A stretch of DNA of 21,134 nucleotides from JBAZZQ01 sp041658725 (lineage in GTDB: Bacteria; Planctomycetota; Phycisphaerae; JAAYCJ01), in contig JBAZZQ010000064.1 of the NCBI GenBank assembly GCA_041658725.1, forward strand, positions 1 through 21,134, read 5' to 3'. Shown here piece after piece: positions 6,400 through 13,200 of this stretch (positions are counted from its first letter, which is position 1; every line of letters begins with the position of its first letter). The position numbers and the translations under genes are program-made. The notes under the pieces are model-generated. The model saw only the letters and a program-made list of their open reading frames with translations, made no database searches and was not told the origin of the DNA.

Positions 6400-6639
6400 T
6401 CAAGAACACCGCCGAAACCTTTGGACATAAAGATCAAGCAGGTTGCGAATCATTTTTTGATAGGGCGTATGGCGTTTTTTGGCTTCACCCTTGAAAAATT
6501 GAACGCTTGACTTGCTGAGCGACATTGTCACCTTGACCTGATCGTCTTTAAAAACCAGATCGTCCGGCGGGGGCAGAAAATCCTCCACCACGCGAATTTT
6601 TCCGAGCGGTTCATTCGTGTATTTTGTTTTGTTTTTCAT
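6400..6639 (-). CDS. brnA: BrnA-type antitoxin (ribbon-helix-helix)
   Basis: 79 residues. The N-terminal half is a flexible segment (V-V-E-D-F-L-P-P-P-D-D-L-V) of the kind that wraps the toxin. The C-terminal half is a ribbon-helix-helix: strand V-K-V-T-M-S-L-S, then helices S-S-V-Q-F-F-K-G-E-A and P-Y-Q-K-M-I-R-N-L-L-D-L-Y. In BrnTA the RHH antitoxin dimerises, neutralises BrnT and represses the operon. It overlaps brnT by 29 bases, so the two are translated together, in the toxin-first order normal for this family. An AAAGGA site lies before the ATG at 6639. The C-terminal tail ends two bases from the recJ stop on the opposite strand, so the genes converge tightly without a separate terminator. 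Confidence 0.82.
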   Translation of the reverse strand: MKNKTKYTNEPLGKIRVVEDFLPPPDDLVFKDDQVKVTMSLSKSSVQFFKGEAKKRHTPYQKMIRNLLDLYVQRFRRCS

Positions 6640-6901
6640 ATATGTCTTTTCCTTTCCGCCAGAAACCGGCGCCGATGATGCGAATTACATTTCCCCGAAA
6701 CGTGAAACGTACCGTCAAAAGCCCTCTTTCAACCGCACCAAGGCAATAATAACGTTTTTCAAATCGGCTGTGTTCCAAGTCTTCCAGAATAACGCGTTTG
6801 TGGTCGGCAAATGCATATTGTGCCTCATAAAATGAAACTCCATGTTTCATCTGATTTTGCCTATCCTTTTTATCGTCCCATTCAAAAGTTGCCTTCGTCA
6901 T
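6611..6901 (-). CDS. brnT: BrnT-family toxin (ribonuclease)
   Basis: 96 residues with the BrnT signature: F-E-W-D-D-K-K-D-R-Q-N-Q-M-K-H-G-V-S-F-Y-E-A at the start (F-x-W-D...K...K-H-G-V-x-F), then R-Y-Y-C-L-G-A-V-E-R-G-L-L-T-V-R-F-T and V-I-R-I-I-G-A. BrnT is a RelE-fold ribonuclease that arrests translation in type II modules, neutralised by BrnA. The usual ending I-S-A-R-x-A-x-x-x-E is here I-G-A-G-F-W-R-K-G-K-D-I-Y-E, so the Arg normally found in that motif is replaced by Gly; activity may be altered. The start at 6901 is followed directly upstream by a promoter and a paired direct repeat (6901-6938). Confidence 0.85.
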   Translation of the reverse strand: MTKATFEWDDKKDRQNQMKHGVSFYEAQYAFADHKRVILEDLEHSRFEKRYYCLGAVERGLLTVRFTFRGNVIRIIGAGFWRKGKDIYEKQNKIHE

Positions 6902-6938
6902 ATAATTAATTCTATATAATTACCCAGATAAACGTCAA
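6901..6938 (-). promoter_or_regulatory. brnTA promoter with direct-repeat operator
   Basis: On the minus strand, TTGACG (complement of 6933-6938) is followed after 16 bases by TATAGA (complement of 6911-6916), or after 18 by TAGAAT. The plus strand shows TATAATTA twice, at 6901-6908 and 6915-6922, 14 bases apart, covering the -10 region and the start codon. Paired half-sites at this spacing suit autorepression by an RHH antitoxin such as BrnA. The transcript would have almost no leader. Confidence 0.5.
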
Positions 6939-7030
6939 TACAAATATATGGTTTAATATGAAACATCCTGTCGGGTGGCATGCCTTTGCGCCTCCGCTAT
7001 AATTCAGTAAAAAAGAGAATGGTGTATTTT

Positions 7031-7746
7031 TCAATACCACTTGAGTTTTTCACGGTTTCGATGATAAAACAGGCCAAGAATATGGGCTTGAACAAGAAGG
7101 AAGTAAAAACCAAGAAAATAATTAGATAGGTATTTTCCATAAGGAATTACGCTAAAGCAGATCGTCAGAGCGAGGATGGCCATTATTACCAACCAAGTAA
7201 AGAAGTGCGAGTGGAAAGTCTTGATGATGGACTTTACACAAGATAGGGATTCAAGGCAAACAACGAATCATGGAGAATAACTGCCAAAAGGCCCATCGGG
7301 TAGTAAAAGATGGCCACTGAAAGATATATCCAAATCCAGGAAGGATATCGAGGGATCGACGCAACGGAATTAAAGACCTTCGGGTTGTAGAAATTATAGA
7401 TGATCACCGGCCCAAAACAAATGAAGGTGGCGACGAGGATCAGCAACACAGGTTGAAGGATTTCCTCCCGCCAGTCGGTGAAACTTGGCCAATCGGGAAA
7501 GTCTTTATCCCCCTCGCTGGACGTCGTGAAGACATTAATGATGAAGGCAGTAACGTAGGTGTTGAAAAACAGGAAAGGAAATATAAGGAAGTTCCCCGCG
7601 AAAGGCACGTGCTTCAAAATGTCCAGTGCCAGATTACATAGCAAGTATCCGATGATAAGAAAGGGACCGTGCCCTCGAAGGGGATAAGAAAAGGTATCGA
7701 GAATTAAGGCGAAATTCGTTAATCTTTCGGCGTTGTTTTCCTGCAT
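7031..7746 (-). pseudogene. Polytopic membrane protein gene broken by a one-base deletion
   Basis: The first frame runs from the ATG at 7746 to a TAA at 7234-7236 (170 residues, hydrophobic, ending S-L-F-A-L-N-P-Y-L-V). Reading on in the -1 frame from the same point gives V-K-S-I-I-K-T-F and about 60 more residues with two further membrane segments. The end is A-H-I-L-G-L-F-Y-H-R-N-R-E-K-L-K-W, stopping at TGA (complement of 7031-7033). The total, 716 bases, is exactly one short of a 239-codon gene. The joined product has about six membrane segments and a short cytosolic tail typical of small bacterial membrane proteins often linked to DUF4013-like families; I do not recognise the function. 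No slippery heptamer is present, so mutation or a sequencing error is likelier than programmed frameshifting. Confidence 0.72.
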
Positions 7747-7754
7747 GACGAACC

Positions 7755-7770
7755 CTTATAACCCTATAAG
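7755..7770. promoter_or_regulatory. Palindrome in leader of the membrane-protein gene
   Basis: CTTATA-ACCC-TATAAG is a perfect 6-bp inverted repeat with a 4-base centre, 9 bases before the start codon at 7746 (minus strand). It could be a small operator or include the -10 box. Too short to assign more. Confidence 0.3.
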
Positions 7771-7914
7771 TGCGTACATAAAAAGGTTTATAGTGCCATT
7801 TTACCGTTGCGTGTTCCCTTTGCAATTTGAATTTTTGCCGATCAAGCCTGTATTCATAACAACGTTTGCCTGAAATCTTGGCACACATTGATAAAGAATC
7901 AAGCAAAATCACCC

Positions 7915-7943
7915 TTTCGTTTATTTCAAATTAACGCTATAAT
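7915..7943 (+). promoter_or_regulatory. Probable promoter for second BrnT-like module
   Basis: A perfect TATAAT at 7938-7943 lies 27 bases before the GTG at 7971. The -35 at the right spacing (TTTCGT, 7915-7920, 17-base spacer) is weak. An AAAGGA ribosome site follows at 7953-7958. Confidence 0.4.
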
Positions 7944-7970
7944 CTAAAATCGAAAGGACCCAACGCCACA

Positions 7971-8243
7971 GTGAAACCGATACGTTGCCACAGGGACAAT
8001 CTGGCCAAGCACCATGTAATGGAAAAAGAAGTAAAGGAATGTTTGTCTGGAATACATTTGAAATTACGAAATCCGTTGGGAGGAATTGGAACTTATTTGG
8101 CGGTCGGTCAAACATCCGGCGGACGCTTTCTCGAAGTGGTTTTTGAGGATAAAGATGATTATTGGTGGGTCTTTCATGCCATGACGGCAAGACCCCGATT
8201 GGTCCGTTTATATCGCAAAAAGAGGAAACAATATGGTCCGTAA
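7971..8243 (+). CDS. BrnT/DUF4258-like putative toxin
   Basis: 90 residues from a GTG start with AAAGGA upstream. The layout is that of BrnT-like RelE-fold toxins: an N-terminal helix with H-R-D-N-L-A-K-H-H-V-M-E-K-E-V-K-E-C-L (a helix followed by the H-x-V turn), then a strand series G-T-Y-L-A-V-G-Q-T-S-G-G-R-F-L-E-V-V-F-E. It ends W-V-F-H-A-M-T-A-R-P-R-L-V-R-L-Y-R-K, where V-x-x-A-x-x-A-R is the family's end motif (a strand then Arg-containing helix). It overlaps the next gene by 11 bases, and that gene looks like an RHH antitoxin. The pair forms a second module of the BrnTA type 1 kb from the first, but its sequence differs strongly from the BrnT at 6611. Toxic activity is inferred from family and pairing. 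Confidence 0.68.
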   Translation: MKPIRCHRDNLAKHHVMEKEVKECLSGIHLKLRNPLGGIGTYLAVGQTSGGRFLEVVFEDKDDYWWVFHAMTARPRLVRLYRKKRKQYGP

Positions 8244-8550
8244 GAAAAAAATAAAAATTATTCCTCCGCCTCCACCGGCAAGCGCTTCCGATAAAGTCAA
8301 AGCCAAGTATTATGAAAAATATGATCCTGTGGACCTGATCGATGCGGGATATTTCGAAGATGATGGAATATTTAAAGGCAACAAATGTCTGGTCGATCTT
8401 CGGCCGGAGCGAGGACTGGTAACAATACCCATCGAGGAAAAAGTCGCCCGCAAACTTTATCGTATAGCTCGGCGGTCCGGTTGCAGCCTGTCCGAACTTG
8501 CGAGCCGTTGGTTGGCTAGAGACCTACATACCAAATCGCATGCCGGTTAA
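8233..8550 (+). CDS. CopG/BrnA-like putative antitoxin
   Basis: 105 residues. A basic Pro-rich start (K-K-K-I-K-I-I-P-P-P-P-P) is followed by K-A-K-Y-Y-E-K-Y-D-P-V-D-L-I-D, like the K-x-x-F-W-E-x-H-D-x-T-D motif of CopG/BrnA-type antitoxins. The C-terminal ribbon-helix-helix is V-T-I-P-I-E-E-K-V-A-R-K-L-Y-R-I-A-R-R-S-G, then L-S-E-L-A-S-R-W-L-A-R-D-L. The start ATG at 8233 lies inside the upstream toxin-like gene, indicating coupling. The 3' end overlaps the glycosyltransferase start by 11 bases, which may bring that gene under the same promoter. Confidence 0.68.
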   Translation: MVRKKKIKIIPPPPPASASDKVKAKYYEKYDPVDLIDAGYFEDDGIFKGNKCLVDLRPERGLVTIPIEEKVARKLYRIARRSGCSLSELASRWLARDLHTKSHAG

Positions 8551-10096
8551 CAAGAATGATCATAACTGGTTTCGATTTGAGAGCGGGTGGTGGATCATCG
8601 TCATCCTCGTCGCCGGCCTTGCCGTCTGGTCGCGGCAGATTTATGTCGGGGGTTTCAGTGGGTCCGATGAAGCTGTTTATGCGATGGATGGGGTGTTTGT
8701 TTTTGATTTTGTAAAGGCGCATCCGGCGGGGGCGGGGCGGGAGTGGGCGCAGAATTATTTTTCCCGGTATCCGTGTTTGGGGATTATCGTTTCTTATCCG
8801 CCGGTGTTCGCGATGGTGGAAGCATTTTTTTATGCAATCGCGGGTGTCTCCGTGTTGGCGGCGAGGATGAGCGTGCTATTTTTCGCTACGGCGGGTGTGC
8901 TGGCGATGTACTGGGTGGGTCGGCAATTATACGATCATGCGTCGGGCGTTCTGGCGGCGGGGTTGTGGGCGAGTCTTCCATCCACGGTGCTCTGGTCGCG
9001 GCAAGTAATGCTGGAAGTTCCGGCGACCGCGATGCTGCTGATTTGCTGCGGTTGTTACCTGAAGTATAAATCGAGCCGGTCGATTTTGTGGCTGGCATTG
9101 ACCTCGGTCGCGATGGTGCTGGCGGTGTTCACCAGTCAATGGGCCATGTTTTTCGGCGGGGTCCTGATTATCGATCTGATCAAAACGCTGAAATTTAAAA
9201 AGGCCTTTTCCACGGAACATACGTTGGCGGCGGGGGCGAGTCTGATCGTGATTGGGGCTTATATGGTTTTTACCTTCCCCTACGCTTATTCGAGCAAGTT
9301 TCTGGTGCGGGGCGAACTGGCTTGGCGGCATCTGATTTCTTTGGACCACTGGTTGTTTTACATCAAGGCGTTGCCGGATGTTTTAAGCTGGTCCATGCTG
9401 GGTTTGGCAGCGGTCGGATTTTTAATTTCCGCGTCCACGGGTCAGATAAAGAAATTGCGAATTCCTTTACTCTGGATCGTTTTGTTTTATCTGTTTGCCA
9501 GCGTGATCGCTTATAAGGAGACGCGGTATTTTTATCTGATAACTCCGGCGGGAGTGCTCCTGGCGGTGGGGGGGCTTTGCGGGGGATTGGAAAAGACGCG
9601 TCTGAAACAGTCGGGAACGATAATTCTTGGCTTGGTGATGGTTTTTCAATATCTCAACGGTTGGCGACAGAATCCGGATCGTCTCGGCGATTACGAAGTG
9701 GCGGTGCGGTTGATTCTGGCCAGTGGCGACGCGAATTTTGTGCTGGTTGATGCAACCCGTGACGGCCAATTTGTTTTTGACATGCGGCGACTACAGGGAG
9801 CGGATGGAAGGGTTTCAACGATTCGCGGCAGCAAGCTGCTTTATGCGCATACAGAATCTGATGTTCTGAGCCTGATTGCGAATTACGGGATTAGCTATAT
9901 CGTGGTAGAAAGCGGACCGCCAGATATCCCAAACTGGCAGGACGTTTTTCCTCGGCCATCACAGCTTTTGCGGAAGGTTCTATGTAATAGACTCTTGTTT
10001 GAAAAATTGGCGAGTTATCCCATCAGCGAAAACCGGATTTGGAATAACGTTCAGATGGAAGTCTATAGGATAAAATGTCTAAATCCTAATTCCTAA
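8540..10096 (+). CDS. Membrane glycosyltransferase, GT39/ArnT-like (PMT_2)
   Basis: 518 residues from the ATG at 8540. A TTG start at 8498 is possible but would lie well inside the antitoxin gene. An N-terminal membrane helix (about 15-32) is followed by a periplasmic loop with G-S-D-E-A-V-Y-A-M-D-G. The Asp-Glu pair is the catalytic/metal-binding position in GT-C enzymes such as ArnT and protein O-mannosyltransferases. About ten more membrane segments follow, including the family block R-M-S-V-L-F-F-A-T-A-G-V...Y-W-V-G-R-Q-L-Y and S-R-Q-V-M-L-E-V-P. A C-terminal soluble domain (about 390-518) has V-L-V-D-A-T-R-D-G-Q-F-V-F. Such enzymes move a sugar from a polyprenyl-phosphate donor to lipid or protein on the outer face of the inner membrane; substrates here are unknown. 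Its stop lies inside the left arm of the large hairpin. Confidence 0.85.
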   Translation: MPVNKNDHNWFRFESGWWIIVILVAGLAVWSRQIYVGGFSGSDEAVYAMDGVFVFDFVKAHPAGAGREWAQNYFSRYPCLGIIVSYPPVFAMVEAFFYAIAGVSVLAARMSVLFFATAGVLAMYWVGRQLYDHASGVLAAGLWASLPSTVLWSRQVMLEVPATAMLLICCGCYLKYKSSRSILWLALTSVAMVLAVFTSQWAMFFGGVLIIDLIKTLKFKKAFSTEHTLAAGASLIVIGAYMVFTFPYAYSSKFLVRGELAWRHLISLDHWLFYIKALPDVLSWSMLGLAAVGFLISASTGQIKKLRIPLLWIVLFYLFASVIAYKETRYFYLITPAGVLLAVGGLCGGLEKTRLKQSGTIILGLVMVFQYLNGWRQNPDRLGDYEVAVRLILASGDANFVLVDATRDGQFVFDMRRLQGADGRVSTIRGSKLLYAHTESDVLSLIANYGISYIVVESGPPDIPNWQDVFPRPSQLLRKVLCNRLLFEKLASYPISENRIWNNVQMEVYRIKCLNPNS

Positions 10097-10226
10097 TGTC
10101 TAATCAATGTCTCAATGACTAATGTCCAAATGTCTAAGCGAAGAATCTGTAAGCAGTTCTTTTTAGATATTAGTCATTTAAGAATTAGTCATTGATTAGA
10201 CATTAGGAATTAGGATTTAGACATTT
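10073..10226. repeat. Large hairpin with perfect 37-bp arms between convergent genes
   Basis: Bases 10073-10109 and 10190-10226 are exact reverse complements. The interior continues pairing imperfectly (ACTAATGTCCAAATG against ACTAATTCTTAAATG), giving a nearly continuous hairpin of about 150 bases. The arms are built from short near-repeats such as AATGTCTAA, CCTAATTCCTAATG and CAATGACTAATG. The left arm includes the glycosyltransferase stop codon, and the right arm ends one base before the secA stop codon. It can act as a two-way terminator, but is far longer than ordinary terminators; it looks like a dispersed repeat inserted or expanded here. Confidence 0.85.
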
Positions 10227-13200
10227 CTACCCGTGGTTTTTGCCGCAGCATTTTTTGAACTTTTTACCGGACCCGCAAGAGCAGGGATCGTTGGGTTTGA
10301 CCTTGGGAACGTCGCGGCGGATGGTTTTTGCGGCTTGAGCCTCACCCTGTTGCTGCATGGCGGCCTGGCGATCCTCAGCGGAAAATTGCGACGCTTCCGC
10401 ATGCTGGGTCTGCTGATTTTGCCAGACGGACCTGGCCTGCATGGACCCGGAGATATGGACTTTTAAGATCAGGTCCGTCACCTGCTCGCGGATCGAATCC
10501 AACATGCGGTGAAACATCTGCGTCCCTTCGCGCTTGTACTCGATCTTGGGATCGCGCTCGGCGTAGCCGCGAAGACCGATCGCCCCTTTCAGATGATCCA
10601 TGCCCAGAAGGTGTTCCTTCCAGACGCTGTCATAGACGTTCAGCAGAACGAATTCCTCCAGGTGCGTAAGTTCGCTTCGCAGGAAGGACCTTGCCCTGGC
10701 GACGAGCGGGTCGCGGATGGATTCTTTTGTCTGATTCTGAATATCAAGATCGACCAGGAAGCGTTGTTTTGCCCATTGGGCAAGTTCGTCCAGCCGGTCG
10801 TCATATTGGGCGATGGCCTGGTCGATTTGGTCTTCCAGCTTGCCTTTGTCCATGAAATCTTCCGCGAGCTGGACGATCTGGTTACGAATCTGGTTAAGTT
10901 CCTGATTCTGAAGGTCTTCTAGCTTCCAGCCGGCGTTGTATTTATGATTGACCCAATCCACGAGCGCGCCGGCGCTGGAAGCGGTCTCGGTTTGTTCCTG
11001 GGCGAGCAGCGTATTGCTGAGGGCAAAATCGACGGGAAATTCGATTTCCCGACGATGGTAGGCGGCATGGACCTGATCACCGATGAATTTTGTGAGCGTT
11101 TTCGGGGACAGTTCGACGATGTCTTGAAGCCGAACCGCCACGTTGAATTTATTTTTCGTCCAGTCGGCCAAGGCCGATCGGGAGTAATTGGAGTCCAGAC
11201 AGCGATTGAGGGGGCTAAAGTCGAAGCGGTCGAGTTTCTCCATCGCGCTGCTAATAAGTTGTTCTTCGATTTCCACTGGTTCCTGCTTGGCCAGATGGGT
11301 CAGCGAAAGGGAAACGTTGAAACGGCTCATAGCCCATTTGGCAAGTCCGCGGTAATCCCAATCCTTACGCTCGATATCGGGATCGAGGTATTCGCCGATA
11401 GTGATCGAAATGGTGCTCCTGGCTTCATCCTGGGCCGCTTCCTTGAATCGCGCGGAGAGGTCTTCCAGAGAATCCATATCGAGTTTTTCGGGAGCGACGA
11501 TAATTCCCAGGGTGCCTTTGGCCCATTCTGACGCGCATCTGGCGGGATACAGATCGTCCAGGAAAGTATCGACGGCCTCGTCCACAACGTCCTCGATCAT
11601 TTGCCAAATCAACTGATCGAGATTTTTTCCGTCGAGGATTCGCTGGCGCTGGCGATAGAAAATCTGTCGCTGATAATCCATGACCTCGTCGTATTCGAGG
11701 AGGTTTTTGCGGATGGAAAAGTTTCGCTCCTCGACTTTTTTCTGAGCGCGTTCGATTCCACTTGAGATTCGTTTGTTTTCAATGGCCATGCCTTCTTCCA
11801 TTCCCAGCCAGTCGAGCATTTTCAAGACCCAATCCCCGGCGAACATTCGCAGAAGCTCGTCTTCGAGGGAGAGGAAGAATCGGCTTGAACCGGGATCACC
11901 CTGGCGACCAGCGCGGCCGCGAAGCTGGTTGTCGATCCGGCGGGCTTCGTGACGTTCGGTTCCGACGATGTGCAACCCGCAGGGCGGCTCGAGTTTGCAA
12001 AATGTTCGACCCAAAAGGGGAAACCGCGAATCGATTTTAGGTTTGAAACAGTGGGCGCAAACACCGTCCCATTCCGGGCAATGGATGCAGCACTTGGTGG
12101 CGATAACGTTGTTTTCTTTGATCAAAGCGCCGACGCATTTGGGATAGACCACGCCCTTATCCAGTTTGATATCGGTTCCTCTACCGGCCATGTTGGTGGC
12201 GATGGTAACGTTGCCTTCCAGGTTTCTCCCGCCGTGTTTCGGATCATGCCGGAAACCGGCCTTTGCGACTATTTCGGCCTCACGGGCGTGATTCTTGGCG
12301 TTTAAGACCTCATGATCGATTCCGTGCCGACGGGTGAGTAAGGTCGAGAGTTTTTCGGAATTTTCAATCGAGACAGTACCGACCAGCACGGGCCTACCAC
12401 CCGGTAATTCGGGGGTCAGTTCGATCAGTAAATCTCGCATGGGGGACCACTCTTTTTCATCGTTCTGGGCGGCTTTGATAGCCTCGTCTATTCGCGAGGT
12501 TACTGCGGAATCTTTTTCGTAAACGGCCCGCATGGCCTGGAGCAACTTCAAGACCAATTCCGGATCGTCAGGGAATCCCTGGAGAGAAATCGACCGGATT
12601 TCCTCGACGATGGCGTCGTATTTTTCTTTCATGCTGCGATAAATGCGGTCGTTGTGATCGATACGGTTGATGGGCCGGTTGGTCGGAATGGAAACGACCT
12701 CCAGGCCGTAAATTTTCATGAACTCTTCCGACTCCGTCATGGCTGTTCCGGTCATGCCGGAGAGCTTGCAATAGAGTTTGAAAAAATTCTGAATAGTGAT
12801 GGTGGCCAAGGTTTGTGTTTCTTCCTTGACCCGGACTCCTTCTTTCGCTTCCACGGACTGGTGCAGACCATCGGACCATTGCCTGCCCACCATGAGTCGT
12901 CCGGTGAATTCATCTACGATAATCACTTCCCCGTCTTTGACCACGTAATCCTTGTCCCGCTCATAGACAACATGGGCGCGTAAGGAATTATCGATAAGGT
13001 GGGGCCATTCCATGTTGGCTCCGACGTAAAATGAGCCGATATTCGCCACTTCCTGTGCCACGGTTACTCCGTCATGCGTCATGTGCGCCGTTTTCCGGTC
13101 GCGCTCGACCACATAATAAAGCGTGTGATTGATCGCCGCCGCTTCATCTTCCGTCAGCCAGGTAGGGTCCTGGGAAAACTTTTTGGCGCCGTCTTCCACC

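Noticed and set aside
7230..7240. Programmed -1 ribosomal frameshift in the membrane gene
   Set aside because: No slippery heptamer (the local bases are CTTGTGTAA) and no stimulatory stem seen downstream; a one-base deletion is simpler.
10073..10226. CRISPR-like array made of AATGTCTAA repeats
   Set aside because: Units are only about 9 bases, irregularly spaced and arranged as an inverted repeat; there are no spacers and no cas genes.
10944..11531. 195-codon plus-strand open frame inside secA
   Set aside because: It is antisense to an unbroken conserved secA frame, has no domain, and is one of many such shadows caused by high third-position GC.
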